Assembly (NCBI GenBank): GCA_009842245.1
Contig: VYFT01000018.1
Location: 1 to 38,597 of the forward strand
Source of the DNA: Gammaproteobacteria bacterium
Lineage (GTDB): Bacteria > Pseudomonadota > Gammaproteobacteria > Pseudomonadales > Azotimanducaceae
Reading direction: 5' to 3'
Length of the DNA stretch: 38,597 nucleotides
In this document: piece by piece, positions 17,217-26,752 of the stretch
Numbering within the stretch: the stretch's first letter is position 1
Layout of the letters: the number at the start of each line of letters is the position of its first letter
Made by a program: the position numbers and the translations under genes
The notes under the pieces: model-generated
Databases searched by the model: none
Told to the model about the DNA's origin: nothing
What the model saw: only the letters and a program-made list of their open reading frames with translations

Positions 17217-18047
17217 TTACCTCTTAATTTTGAGACTTAAGCTCAAAGACCAACTACCAAGTTCGCTGACTCTGGTTGTGTTTTTTGCGTCTGGGATGGG
17301 GTGTTGGAGATAACTCGCACTTTGAACGAGGTCATCCGTTTTTCGGTGCGTCAACTTCAGTCCTACAAGCACGCGACGACTAATCTGATAGTCCATGCCC
17401 GCGGATACGTTAACAGCCCATACCCAGTCTTCTATATCAGCATTTTGAAGTACATTGAAACGCGCAACATGTGGATCGTTGCAGGGTTCGTTGATACACG
17501 CAAAGTCCGAACGAAAGACTATTTCTTCTATCTGAACACGACTCACGCCCACCCCGAATCCGACATACGTCGTAACGGGAATGGAGTCCGTCATTCGAAA
17601 GTCTCGGTATGCATTAAACATCAAGCCGCTAAACGAAATGCTACCTATCCGAGACTCTACAACATTGCTGTATTCCGAATTTTCGTCCAACTCTACAGGA
17701 GAACCGTCCAGAAAGGTGAGATTGTCGTATATCTGTCGAATGTCGTTACTGGCAAGCGTAACAGCGATTTCCGCTCTAAATTCCTTGATTGATTTGCCAA
17801 TCGATAGTTCCATTCCATACCCAGTGTGGGTGTCCAAATCGTAGAACCATCGATAACCCTCTGGTTCTTCTAGGCACAAAAAAGTTGGGTAGCAGACGGT
17901 ATCGCTATTGAATCCAGCCTGTTTCAACACATCCATCCAGTCGGTACCGAGAGAAAGTCCTATATACCATTCTGAACTTTGGCTAGACAAATTACTCGTG
18001 CACAGAGTCGCGAGCACGAGTGCGAATGCTAGTTTCAATACTTTCAT
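17217..18047 (-). CDS. putative outer-membrane beta-barrel protein
   Basis: A 276-residue exported protein. The chosen start, ATG at 18047, gives a clean signal peptide (MKVLKLAFALVLATLCTSNLSSQ, cleavage near residue 23); an upstream TTG at 18062 would add five residues. The mature part opens with SEWYIGLSLGTDW and has alternating polar/hydrophobic strands with glycine turns (TYVGFGVGVSRVQ, AVNVSAGMDYQISRRVLVGLKLTHRK), ending SLSLSLKIKR, the pattern of small OmpA/OprF-like or Msp4-like 8-stranded barrels. Four cysteines (CYPTFLC, CINEPC) could form two extracellular-loop disulfides. Specific function unknown. It sits between ffh and rpsP, where other gammaproteobacteria normally have nothing. 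Confidence 0.78.
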   Translation of the reverse strand: MKVLKLAFALVLATLCTSNLSSQSSEWYIGLSLGTDWMDVLKQAGFNSDTVCYPTFLCLEEPEGYRWFYDLDTHTGYGMELSIGKSIKEFRAEIAVTLASNDIRQIYDNLTFLDGSPVELDENSEYSNVVESRIGSISFSGLMFNAYRDFRMTDSIPVTTYVGFGVGVSRVQIEEIVFRSDFACINEPCNDPHVARFNVLQNADIEDWVWAVNVSAGMDYQISRRVLVGLKLTHRKTDDLVQSASYLQHPIPDAKNTTRVSELGSWSLSLSLKIKR

Positions 18048-18110
18048 CAATGTCTTTCTCAACGAAGGAGTCGAACGTTCACAGGTTGTAATAGCTCCAT
18101 GTAGGAACTG

Positions 18111-19469
18111 TCAATTCATTTTGAGGTTTTCTGGATTCATCGCTGCCATCGCTCTCGACAGATGCTTCTTTCGTCCCATACGCTTCATCTGTTTTTCGAG
18201 TTGTTGGAACTTGCGCAAAGTGAGATTTACATCCTGGACACGCGTACCACTGCCAGTTGCGATTCTTTTCTTTCGAGACGGTGAATTGCTAACTAAGTTC
18301 GGAAACAACCGCTCTCTTGTCGTCATCGAATCAATAATCACACACTGTTTCTGAATTTCAGCTTCATCAATGTCCTTGACTTTAGCATTCATGGAACCGA
18401 GATTGGGCAACATGTCGAGCATACTCTTGCGCCCACCCATTTCAACGAACTGGGATAACTGATCTCGCATATCGTCAAGATTGAATTTTCTTCCACTTAC
18501 GATCTTCTTACCGAGCCGTTGGGCTTTCTTGTGATCCAGTTTTCGTTCGGCTTCTTCAATGTACGAGAGTACGTCTCCCATACCCAAAATTCGCGACGCG
18601 ATTCGGTCTGGATGGAAAGGCTCTAACGAATCGATGCCTTCACCCGTACCGATGAACTTGATAGGTTTGCCTAGAACGGAGCGCACAGACAACGCCGCAC
18701 CACCTCGTGTGTCAGCATCCGCTTTTGCGAGTATTACCCCAGACAACGGTAGTGCTTCCTGAAATGCCTTCGCGGTCGCCGCCGCATCTTGACCTGTCAT
18801 CGCGTCTACCACGAAAAGTGTTTCTCGAGGTTGGAGTACTTTGTGGAGCTTTGTAATTTCGGCCATCATCGTGTCATCTACTGTTAATCGACCTGCAGTA
18901 TCAACGATCAACACCTCATCAAACTGCTTCTGCGAGTCACTCAAAGCACTGGTTACAATTTTTTCTGGGTTATCGTCGATATTGGAAGGTATGCATCGAA
19001 CGCCTGCTTCTTGTGCTAAGATCTCAAGTTGTTCGAGTGCCGCGGGTCGGTATACGTCTGCGGAAACTACGGCTACTTGTTTGTCTTCGCGCTCCTTCAA
19101 CAGTTTTGCCAGCTTGATTACTGTCGTTGTTTTGCCTACACCTTGTAAGCCTGCCAACAACACAACGTTGGGATGACTGCCACCATCGAGATCAAGACGA
19201 TCATTCGCTCCCCCCATGACCTCTACTAAAGATTCGTGAACGAGTTTGATGAATGCGTCCCCAGGCTGAGTCTGGCGCGCCACTGTTTGACCGATTGCCT
19301 TCTGCTGGACATTTTGAACAAAATCAAGAACAACGCTAAACGCTACGTCAGCATCCAGCAACGCGGTGCGGACTTCCCGCATAGCATCTTTTATGTTGCT
19401 TTCCGTTAGCTTTCGTTGCTTTAGGGGTAGCAGGACATTTGATAACTTTTCAGATAGATTACTAAACAT
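18111..19469 (-). CDS. ffh: signal recognition particle GTPase Ffh
   Basis: SRP54 homologue that with 4.5S RNA targets inner-membrane proteins to FtsY/SecYEG. I use ATG at 19469 (MFSNLSEKLSNVL), matching the E. coli N-terminus; a 9-residue longer frame exists. The product is 452 residues (E. coli 453). N domain: LTESNIKDAMREVRTALLDADV. G domain: G1 GLQGVGKTT, G2/insert ADVYRPAALEQL, G3 VDTAGRL. The G4 motif, usually TKxD, reads AKAD at residues 248-251. M domain: FNLDDMRDQLSQF ... RKKRIATGSGTRVQDVN. The methionine content of the tail looks lower than in E. coli. The gene is divergent from ypjD. Confidence 0.96.
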   Translation of the reverse strand: MFSNLSEKLSNVLLPLKQRKLTESNIKDAMREVRTALLDADVAFSVVLDFVQNVQQKAIGQTVARQTQPGDAFIKLVHESLVEVMGGANDRLDLDGGSHPNVVLLAGLQGVGKTTTVIKLAKLLKEREDKQVAVVSADVYRPAALEQLEILAQEAGVRCIPSNIDDNPEKIVTSALSDSQKQFDEVLIVDTAGRLTVDDTMMAEITKLHKVLQPRETLFVVDAMTGQDAAATAKAFQEALPLSGVILAKADADTRGGAALSVRSVLGKPIKFIGTGEGIDSLEPFHPDRIASRILGMGDVLSYIEEAERKLDHKKAQRLGKKIVSGRKFNLDDMRDQLSQFVEMGGRKSMLDMLPNLGSMNAKVKDIDEAEIQKQCVIIDSMTTRERLFPNLVSNSPSRKKRIATGSGTRVQDVNLTLRKFQQLEKQMKRMGRKKHLSRAMAAMNPENLKMN

Positions 19470-19594
19470 TCGGTAATAAACAGTGGTTTGCAGCAACTCA
19501 AATTTGACGAATTCGTTACAAAGTATAGGTAAAAATCTTTGACGCAGATTGCGTTTAATCTAGGAAGAGTGTATCTAATCCGTATCTCCGGGGT

Positions 19595-20407
19595 GTGCGC
19601 TTGACTTTTGCGCACGTCATAGTTCCCATGTTGATAGGCATAAGCTACCTTACGGCGGCGGGTCTTGTTTTTGGGCTGCGCAGCTCCACTCGTGGAGTGT
19701 ATATCGTTGTCTATGTTCTGGGAGTCGTGGCAACCATTCTTCATGCGATATACACGTATTCTCGACTGTGGGTTCCAGAGGGGATGGATCTTGCAATCTA
19801 CCCTATCCTACTGGTTATTACGTTATGTATCGTGATAATCGTACAAATTGAGCACTTCTATCAACCCACGCGAGCGAAGCCGATCTTATTCGCCTCTTAC
19901 GCTATTGTCGGCCCAGTCATCGCTCTCGGCGTCCTCTTCCACCAAGAAGGTGCGCATGCTACTGCTGCACTACCGAGTCTAACCGTTCACGTGCTTTCTA
20001 GCTTAGCTGCGTACTCGATATTGGCGTATGCTGCTTGCCACGCCATACTGTTGATATATCTCGATTTTGCGCTCCGAGCAAACGTAACCAACGCTTTCCT
20101 AAACATGTTTCCTCCACTTGAATCGGCAGAAAAAATCCTATTTAACGCAATTTGGCTTGGATTACTCTTGCTTACCGGCGCGAATGTATCAGGCTTCGTG
20201 TTTTTTTGGGGTGATCTATTTTCTGACGTGAGTCACCTGCACATGATCTTTACGATGATCGCGTGGGTGTTGTATGCATTCGTCATGTTCGGCCACGTTC
20301 GGTTTGGATGGCGCGGAAACTTTACGACGAAAATGTCTCTAATAGCGTTTGCGTTTCTACTAGCTGGGTATTTTGGTTTACGTCTTCTACTCAGACTGAC
20401 CGCTTAA
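19595..20407 (+). CDS. ypjD: CcsA/YpjD-like inner-membrane protein
   Basis: A 270-residue polytopic membrane protein of the cytochrome c assembly (CcsA/CcmC) superfamily, like E. coli YpjD (CorE). About eight hydrophobic helices are visible. Conserved features shared with YpjD: LTVHVLSSLAAYS, the MFPPLESAEKILF loop, HMIFTMIAWVLYAFVMFGH and GWRG, and YFGLRLLLRLTA at the end. The start is GTG at 19595. YpjD has been linked to metal (cobalt/magnesium) tolerance with CorB; no heme motif WWD was seen, so a cytochrome c role is not claimed. Divergent from ffh across 125 bases and 20 bases before yfjD, the E. coli arrangement. Confidence 0.85.
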   Translation: MRLTFAHVIVPMLIGISYLTAAGLVFGLRSSTRGVYIVVYVLGVVATILHAIYTYSRLWVPEGMDLAIYPILLVITLCIVIIVQIEHFYQPTRAKPILFASYAIVGPVIALGVLFHQEGAHATAALPSLTVHVLSSLAAYSILAYAACHAILLIYLDFALRANVTNAFLNMFPPLESAEKILFNAIWLGLLLLTGANVSGFVFFWGDLFSDVSHLHMIFTMIAWVLYAFVMFGHVRFGWRGNFTTKMSLIAFAFLLAGYFGLRLLLRLTA

Positions 20408-20427
20408 TTCGACCTAACATTCAACCT

Positions 20428-21762
20428 ATGGATCTTACTCTCCTCCTACAAGTCATCGCAGTTGTCTGCTTGCTGTTGTGTAGTGCATATTTCTCTAGCT
20501 CAGAAACAGCAATGATGAAGCTCAACCCATACCGCCTAAAACACATGGTTTTAGAAGGACACCGGGGAGCTCGTAAGGCAAATCGAATGTTGCGCAAGAC
20601 GGACAGGTTATTAAGCGTAATTCTCATTGGAAACAATTTAGTAAATATTTGTGCAGCCGTAATATCCGCCAACATCTGCAAAAAGCTTTTCGGTTTTCTC
20701 GGTGCTGCCGCAGCCGATACCATTTCCATCATAGCGTTGACAATAATCGTGTTAATTTTTGCGGAGATTGCGCCCAAAACAATTGCAGCGAGAAGACCTG
20801 AAACAATTGCTTTCCCTTCAACCTACGTACTCGACCCCCTACAACGATTGCTCGCACCAGTCGTATCGCTCGTAAACTACTTGGCTCGACTGATAGTTGA
20901 CCTCTTTGTGAAAAAGGTCAAACCAGAGCCTTCCTCGTTGTCCCTTGACGAACTGCGTACTGTCGTACAACGTGACAGTGACATCGATCTAAAACGACAG
21001 GCGATGTTATTAGGGATATTGGATCTAGGTAAAGCGACGGTTAACAACATCATGATCCCGTACCAGAAAGTTAAAGGCGTCGACCTTGCGAAGTCCAAGG
21101 AAGCCATCGTTCGGGACATAGTGACAGCTCAACATACTCGCCTCCCAGTCTATCACGAAGAGCTGAATGGAGTGATTGGTGTTTTCCATATGAAGCGCTC
21201 AGGAGAACTTTTTGAAGCAGGAGAGTTCGACCAAGAACAGTTTGAAAGTGAATTAGAACACCCAACATTCGTCCCTAGTGGGACACCCCTGTCAACTCAG
21301 TTGATCAATTTCCAACAAAACAAGCAGAGGATCGCTCACGTTGTCGATGAATACGGTACGATCTTAGGAATTGTGACGTTGGAAGACATCCTTGAAGAAG
21401 TTGTAGGAGAATTTACAACGGACATCAATGCGACTGTCACCGACGTCTACCCTCAGAATGACGGGACGCACGTAATTAATGGTCGCGCGCTCTTGCGAGA
21501 AATTAATGTCAGCTTAAACTGGGATCTCCCACTCACCGGGCCTAGAACTATGAACGGTCTGATATTGGAGCACCTTGAAGCTATCCCAGACGGACCTACA
21601 TGTGTTAAAATCGAGACTGAAGAGGGTCAGTTCATCATGGAGACTATTCTTGTTCGGGAGAACGTTATCCGGAGCGTTCGGGTGGCTTATGAGAAGATCG
21701 TCAGAGCTCCCGATGAAGAAGATGAAGAAACCTTAGACACGGAACAGGAGGAGAAGCAATGA
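20428..21762 (+). CDS. yfjD: CNNM/CorB-type transporter-associated protein (HlyC/CorC family)
   Basis: A 444-residue protein. I place the start at ATG 20428 (MDLTLLLQVIAVVCLLLCSAYFSSSETAMMKLN), since the longer frame from 20263 would lie inside ypjD. Domains in order: DUF21/CNNM transmembrane domain at residues 1-180, with the family motif SSSETAMM and GNNLVNI; a CBS pair (IMIPYQKVKGVDL ... RLPVYHEELNGVIGVFH; VDEYGTILGIVTLEDILEEVVGEFTTD); and a C-terminal CorC_HlyC domain (HVINGRALLREIN ... MNGLILEHLEAIP). Such proteins are inner-membrane magnesium/cobalt exporters or regulators. The 20-base gap suggests an operon with ypjD, and it overlaps the following small gene by four bases. Confidence 0.92.
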   Translation: MDLTLLLQVIAVVCLLLCSAYFSSSETAMMKLNPYRLKHMVLEGHRGARKANRMLRKTDRLLSVILIGNNLVNICAAVISANICKKLFGFLGAAAADTISIIALTIIVLIFAEIAPKTIAARRPETIAFPSTYVLDPLQRLLAPVVSLVNYLARLIVDLFVKKVKPEPSSLSLDELRTVVQRDSDIDLKRQAMLLGILDLGKATVNNIMIPYQKVKGVDLAKSKEAIVRDIVTAQHTRLPVYHEELNGVIGVFHMKRSGELFEAGEFDQEQFESELEHPTFVPSGTPLSTQLINFQQNKQRIAHVVDEYGTILGIVTLEDILEEVVGEFTTDINATVTDVYPQNDGTHVINGRALLREINVSLNWDLPLTGPRTMNGLILEHLEAIPDGPTCVKIETEEGQFIMETILVRENVIRSVRVAYEKIVRAPDEEDEETLDTEQEEKQ

Positions 21763-22001
21763 TATTTTCCGTCTTTCGACGCTGGTTTAGCAGATCCAGA
21801 TCACCGAACACTCAACCGGCCGACGGTACAGAAAGTATGTTCATTGTTCCGGCGGTTGCCCCTGTAGCAATTCCGCCGACAGACTGCGAAGGTGAAGATA
21901 CCGAAGCTACGGAAGGAAACTCTGTCGACCCGAGCAGTACCATTGATTCATCTGGCGGAGAGTCGAGTTGCGGAGCTTCGTGCGGTGCTATGTTCCCTTA
22001 G
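21759..22001 (+). CDS. small hypothetical protein with C-terminal CGASCG motif
   Basis: An 80-residue protein coupled to yfjD: its ATG overlaps the yfjD stop (ATGA) and a strong GGAGGAG lies 7 bases upstream. The N-terminus MIFSVFRRWFSRSRS is basic and amphipathic and could touch the membrane; the middle is acidic and low complexity (DCEGEDTEATEGN); the C-terminus ends SSCGASCGAMFP, with two cysteines in a C-x3-C arrangement, plus one further Cys near residue 43. I do not recognise a family. The strong ribosome site and overlap argue it is translated. It ends in a shared TTAG with the leuA stop on the opposite strand. Confidence 0.65.
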   Translation: MIFSVFRRWFSRSRSPNTQPADGTESMFIVPAVAPVAIPPTDCEGEDTEATEGNSVDPSSTIDSSGGESSCGASCGAMFP

Positions 22002-23722
22002 CTAGTCGCTTGGTTTCGTTGTCCCGTCGTCTCTTGCCATTGACGATTCAGCGCAGATATTACAGCTAAGAATGATCTTTCGACTGCGTCTCGATTCCGA
22101 CTGATTCCAAAATACTTTCGCCCCTCAAAACTCAACGTAGCGAGACCAAATTGAAGCGCTTTTTGGACGGATCCGTCAAAATCTGAGGTCCCATATAGTT
22201 GGTAGGCCTCTAGTTCGAGAGGTTCATTGATTGTTTCAACGAGTGCATTTACGAATCCTTCAATCGGAGTCTGACCGCTTCCCTTAATCTCCACAGAGCT
22301 ATCAGATAACGCTACAGTCGCGCTTACACTAATATCCGGTTGAGCACCATCCACTTCCCATCGCAATAATCGATAAGGACCAGACTCGACGCAGTATTCA
22401 ACAAACAGTTGGTTCAAAATTTCTTCTGGTGAAACTTCGCGTTGCTTCGTTTCCGTAAGTAACTGTACGTCACGTGCAAATTCCACGAGCATGTCACGCG
22501 GAAGATGAATGTCGAAATACTCCTCGAGAATAAACCCAACGCCTCCCTTCCCAGACTGGCTGTTTACTCGTACCGACTCGCGATACGATGCACCTATGTC
22601 AGCGGGATCAATGGGTAAATATGGAACTTCCCAGCGTTCTCGATCGACTTGTGCCATACCCTTACGGATAGCATCTTGATGAGAACCAGAAAATGCAGTA
22701 AACACCAGATCACCCGCGTAGGGATGACGAGGATGCACAGGTAATTTGTTGATGCCGACAACTGTTTCCCGGATACCTGTCATATCGCGTAAGTCCAGTT
22801 GTGGATCTACTCCTTGAGAGAATAGGTTCATCGCAACGGTAACCAGATCGCAATTCCCAGTACGCTCCCCATTCCCAAACAGCGTACCCTCAACCCGTTC
22901 TGCTCCGGCCATAAGCGCTAGTTCGGTGGCAGCAACACCGGTGCCGCGATCGTTGTGTGTATGGAGGCTTATCACCGAGGAGTCTCGATACTTGTAATTG
23001 CGGCAGAAATACTCGATTTGATCGGCGTAGATATTCGGGGTAGCTAGTTCAACCGTTGACGGAAGATTGATGATGATTTTGTCGTCTGGTGTAGCTCCCC
23101 AAGTTTTAGCGACGGCTTCGCTTACTTCGATCGCGAAGTCAAGTTCCGTTCCGGTAAAGCTCTCAGGAGAGTACTCAAATCTAATGTCGGTACCGCTCAA
23201 TCCTCGACACATTTTTCGTACTAATTCCGTACCTGAGACTGCAAGATCGACGATTTCTGACTGATCCATATCGAAAACCACTCGTCGCTGAAGCGTCGAG
23301 GTCGAGTTGTAAAGGTGAAAGATCGCTTTCTTCGCACCGTCGAGCGCGTCAATCGTTCGAGTAATCAGTTCTTCCCGCGCTTGACACAATACTTGTAAGG
23401 TAACGTTATCGGGAACTAAGTCTTGATCAATTAATTTCCTGATGAAATCAAAATCTGGTTGTGATGCTGCGGGAAAACCAACTTCAATCTCAAGAAATCC
23501 AATACCCACGAGCAACTCAAACATTTGAGTTTTTTCGTCGACGTTCATTGGATCAATGAGCGCTTGATTACCGTCCCGCAAATCTACGCTGCACCACATG
23601 GGAGCATCAACGAGTTGGTTGTGTGGCCACCGTCGATCAGGAAGCTCGATGGGAGAAAACGCGCGGTATTTCCCAAACGGCATTACACCGGATTTACTTC
23701 CCGAAAGCTGGCTCTCGTTCAT
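21998..23722 (-). CDS. leuA: 2-isopropylmalate synthase, type 2
   Basis: LeuA condenses acetyl-CoA with 2-ketoisovalerate, the first step of leucine synthesis. The 574-residue protein is of the longer class found in Actinobacteria and Pseudomonas. The TIM-barrel part contains WCSVDLRDGNQALIDP (residues about 43-58), LEIEVGFPAASQPDF, SLHTHNDRGTGVAATELALMAGAERVEGTLFGNGERTGN and GKGGVGFIL. A C-terminal regulatory LeuA dimer domain follows (QPDISVSATVALSD). Alternative start MPFGKYRAF at residue 14. It stands alone with a 210-base upstream region; a perfect TATAAT lies about 100 bases ahead of it. Confidence 0.94.
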   Translation of the reverse strand: MNESQLSGSKSGVMPFGKYRAFSPIELPDRRWPHNQLVDAPMWCSVDLRDGNQALIDPMNVDEKTQMFELLVGIGFLEIEVGFPAASQPDFDFIRKLIDQDLVPDNVTLQVLCQAREELITRTIDALDGAKKAIFHLYNSTSTLQRRVVFDMDQSEIVDLAVSGTELVRKMCRGLSGTDIRFEYSPESFTGTELDFAIEVSEAVAKTWGATPDDKIIINLPSTVELATPNIYADQIEYFCRNYKYRDSSVISLHTHNDRGTGVAATELALMAGAERVEGTLFGNGERTGNCDLVTVAMNLFSQGVDPQLDLRDMTGIRETVVGINKLPVHPRHPYAGDLVFTAFSGSHQDAIRKGMAQVDRERWEVPYLPIDPADIGASYRESVRVNSQSGKGGVGFILEEYFDIHLPRDMLVEFARDVQLLTETKQREVSPEEILNQLFVEYCVESGPYRLLRWEVDGAQPDISVSATVALSDSSVEIKGSGQTPIEGFVNALVETINEPLELEAYQLYGTSDFDGSVQKALQFGLATLSFEGRKYFGISRNRDAVERSFLAVISALNRQWQETTGQRNQATS

Positions 23723-23822
23723 AGACTTCAGTAATTTAGCAAGCTTGATTTAATCTGATGAATCGGAGGGCTCAATTCTGAATTTTCCCAGCAATCAAGG
23801 TCCAATTCAAACCGCCCTTCTT

Positions 23823-23828
23823 ATTATA
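23823..23828 (-). promoter_or_regulatory. candidate -10 element of leuA
   Basis: A perfect TATAAT on the minus strand, 101 bases upstream of the leuA ATG. The region 16-18 bases further upstream has no good -35 match, so an activator might be needed or the element may be chance. The predicted leader of about 95 bases shows no leucine-rich leader peptide. Confidence 0.4.
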
Positions 23829-23932
23829 GGACTAAAAATAAATTGATACCGCTGAAAGAAATGAGAACCTCTAGCGCGTGTGTAGGTCCTGTATTCAATC
23901 AGACTCGACCAAGCGACCTCAATTGCGTTCGG

Positions 23933-26752
23933 TTAGTTGCTACGGTATCGAATAGTTAAAGAGTAGTAGGGTCCTTGCCAAGGCACGAGAGAGTCAGAGC
24001 GCACAATACGCCCACAACATGCTTCAAACTGAGCAGTGTCTGGCACTGCATCGAAGGCGTTTGTCACCGCAGCAGTGATGGTGTAGTTTCCCTTCAAAGT
24101 GAATTCGAAATGGGCGTCCACTTGCCACTTAGAACTAAAAGTCTGGATCAGGTTCAGAGAGGAGTTGCTTGCGTTTTTGTGAGAGCCAAATCGATTCGCA
24201 CGAAGCATTAGACTTGTGCCCCGGAGAAAGTGATGATACGCGGTCAGAACACCACGATACCGAGGCCAAGTATTCTCAAAGTCATATAAACCCTCCGCGT
24301 TTACGAGTAGGAATGTCGTTCCGTCAGATCGCGCTTGGGGCACTTGTCCGGTAATCTCAATCTTGTTCCAATTGATCGTACCTACGAATTCGGTTGTTCC
24401 GACTCGACTACGGAAACGGTATGTACCGATAATGTCTATTCCAGTGGATCGAGTCGATAGCGAGTTGGTGAAATAAACGACTTGTGCGATAGAACTCGCT
24501 TCTGATACACCTCTCGCAACTAAGTCAGATACGGCGAGTTCGTCAACCACAAACGGTGAGGACAGCGTTAACCGATCCTCAAGTTCCACCATGTAGCCGT
24601 CCAGCGTGACGTTCCAACTCTTGTCGATGACTGAAGACGATTGAGATTTTGCGATAGGACTTGATAACACGATGCCAGCAGTAAAGTGGGTCGACGTCTC
24701 CGGATCTAGTGGTACAGCACCAAAATAAGCTGCCACGGGATGGCTTGTAGGAAAAATTCCCTCTGCAACCGGAACACCTTGACTATTGATCCGAGTCACC
24801 ACGCTCACAGTGGAAATTTGACCTATCGTTGGTGCTTTAAATCCGGTACCGATCGAGGATCGAATCGCCAAATAGTCTGCAAAGTCATACTTCGTGGCTA
24901 TCTTCCAAGTAGCGATGTGTCCGTATGCTCCCGCGTCTTCGATTCTGCTTGCTAGATCCACAACCCATTCTTCACCAATGTCGTACGACAGATCAACATA
25001 TACCGCAGTCCCTTCTCTTGTTCGATCTACGGAATATTGGGGCGGGTAACCAGGAAAGCCATTCGAACCTACGGCCATTACGTTATAGATCGGATCGCCT
25101 GCGATACAGTTGCCACCAGGTTGAGCTTGAATGTTTGGATCACTCGCGATGAGTGCTTCATGCCCGGGTAATCGACACATCGGTTTTACCAATGCATCAT
25201 TTGGATCGGCGTCTACTTCTGCTTGGGTAATGTCCCAATTGAAGGGGTCAACCCGGGCAAACGGTCCCACCATATACGACGCAGGATCACCTGTTCTGAT
25301 TTCGTAGGAATCTCGACGAAAATTGAACCCAAAGGCTGCGATGACCGGTTGGTTCCACGCAGTCAATAGCGTCCATTCAATGTCAGCGTCAAAAGCAAAT
25401 TCGGAAGAGTTTAGCTCACCGGGACGAAAAGATGTGGGGGAACTCGGCCCCATGGATGGGTTCCAAGTGTCTATCAATTGGTAGCTCATAGTACTACTAC
25501 CGAGTTGCACGCTAAGATCCCAAATCAGTGTTGGAGTAGCACTCCCTCGAAGACCAAGAACTCCCGCTAAGTCATTTATGTTGCCTGTAAATTTGGGAGT
25601 GAATCCGCCGGGAAATCGATCGCGAGGATTAAAAATCGATCCATCCTGCAAACGTAGAGGATTGAGCTGCCCGACTCCCGGACGACGATAGAAAAAAGTC
25701 CCTGTACTTTCACTGTCTCGCCAGTTCCCGAAACCATAGAACTCGTCAACACCAAACATACTGCTGGTTAGCGGGAACGCGAAATTCGCGCTCAACTTGG
25801 CATCTTCTCGCTCTGGTTCTCCCCAAATCTGTTCTGGACTAGCCAAGTTCTCTTTGTACTTTGGGGTTGTATCATCGGGAATGCCGTCTGCTCCCCAAAC
25901 TAGACTCAGTAGTGTCCCGTCTTCAGCCCGAATCTCCGTTAACGAATCCGGTCCAAATCGATCGGGGACACCGTCGCCGTTTGTGTCGATAGCCACTTCG
26001 GCACTTTGAGCCGGGGTGAGACCACTGCCCCCACCAACAGCTAGGTCATAACGTTGACCTCTTGAGGTACCACGTGAATCACTATATTCCGCACTCAGAT
26101 TCAAAAATCCTTGAAAAAGCGGTAAACCAATATTTGACGAAAATCTGACGTCGCCACCACCTTGGGTGTATTCACCTACCGACACCGTGAACGTGGAAGA
26201 ATCAGCAGTGTCTTTAAGTTTAAAGTTGATGACACCAGCGATAGCATCGGATCCATAAAGGGCACTTGCCCCATCGTGTAGGACCTCTACAGACTTCAAC
26301 GCCGATACCGGAAGGGATGCAATGTCGGCACCATGAGTACCGCTGCCGCCTAAACGAACAAGCGCACCTTTGTGCCGACGTTTGTTATTCAACAGCACGA
26401 GTACTTTATCTGAATCTAGACCACGAACGAACGGAGGACGCATGAACGACGCGCCATCAGAGATAGGTTCACGTGAAACGTTGAACGAAGGAACTAGTCG
26501 CTGAACTACATCAATCAAGTCGGTCGCAGTAGCGACACTTTCGATTTCCGCTTCGTCAAAGATTTGTACCGGCACGGTACTCTCAATTGAAGAGCGATCA
26601 CTAGTGCGAGTTCCAACCGTGATAATTTCTTCGGTAATTTCGAGCTCTGCGGTAGACTCGCCATGCAACGTGATCGTCGTGAAGCAAAGAACCACCAACA
26701 GTACTTTCAAAAAGCGATCAATGTGTGTTCGAACGGAGTGGTTTATCTGCAT
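23933..26752 (-). CDS. TonB-dependent outer-membrane receptor
   Basis: A 939-residue receptor for energised uptake of a large substrate (siderophore, vitamin or saccharide; not determinable here). Start chosen: ATG 26752, giving signal peptide MQINHSVRTHIDRFLKVLLVVLCFTTITLHG; the longer frame begins at 26824. A TonB-box-like EEIITVGTRT is at residues 41-50. The plug domain (VPVQIFDEAEIESV ... SFMRPPFVRGLDSDKVLVLLNNKRR ... LPVSALKSVEVLHDGASALYGSDAIAGVINF) is followed by the 22-strand barrel. A calcium-loop-like DTNGDGVPDRFGPD occurs in the barrel, and several Cys are in loops. The C-terminus ends YYSLTIRYRSN, lacking the usual final aromatic residue. Confidence 0.9.
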   Translation of the reverse strand: MQINHSVRTHIDRFLKVLLVVLCFTTITLHGESTAELEITEEIITVGTRTSDRSSIESTVPVQIFDEAEIESVATATDLIDVVQRLVPSFNVSREPISDGASFMRPPFVRGLDSDKVLVLLNNKRRHKGALVRLGGSGTHGADIASLPVSALKSVEVLHDGASALYGSDAIAGVINFKLKDTADSSTFTVSVGEYTQGGGDVRFSSNIGLPLFQGFLNLSAEYSDSRGTSRGQRYDLAVGGGSGLTPAQSAEVAIDTNGDGVPDRFGPDSLTEIRAEDGTLLSLVWGADGIPDDTTPKYKENLASPEQIWGEPEREDAKLSANFAFPLTSSMFGVDEFYGFGNWRDSESTGTFFYRRPGVGQLNPLRLQDGSIFNPRDRFPGGFTPKFTGNINDLAGVLGLRGSATPTLIWDLSVQLGSSTMSYQLIDTWNPSMGPSSPTSFRPGELNSSEFAFDADIEWTLLTAWNQPVIAAFGFNFRRDSYEIRTGDPASYMVGPFARVDPFNWDITQAEVDADPNDALVKPMCRLPGHEALIASDPNIQAQPGGNCIAGDPIYNVMAVGSNGFPGYPPQYSVDRTREGTAVYVDLSYDIGEEWVVDLASRIEDAGAYGHIATWKIATKYDFADYLAIRSSIGTGFKAPTIGQISTVSVVTRINSQGVPVAEGIFPTSHPVAAYFGAVPLDPETSTHFTAGIVLSSPIAKSQSSSVIDKSWNVTLDGYMVELEDRLTLSSPFVVDELAVSDLVARGVSEASSIAQVVYFTNSLSTRSTGIDIIGTYRFRSRVGTTEFVGTINWNKIEITGQVPQARSDGTTFLLVNAEGLYDFENTWPRYRGVLTAYHHFLRGTSLMLRANRFGSHKNASNSSLNLIQTFSSKWQVDAHFEFTLKGNYTITAAVTNAFDAVPDTAQFEACCGRIVRSDSLVPWQGPYYSLTIRYRSN

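Noticed and set aside
23723..23816. Leucine attenuator leader before leuA
   Set aside because: No leucine-rich short peptide or terminator hairpin with T-run could be found in the predicted leader.
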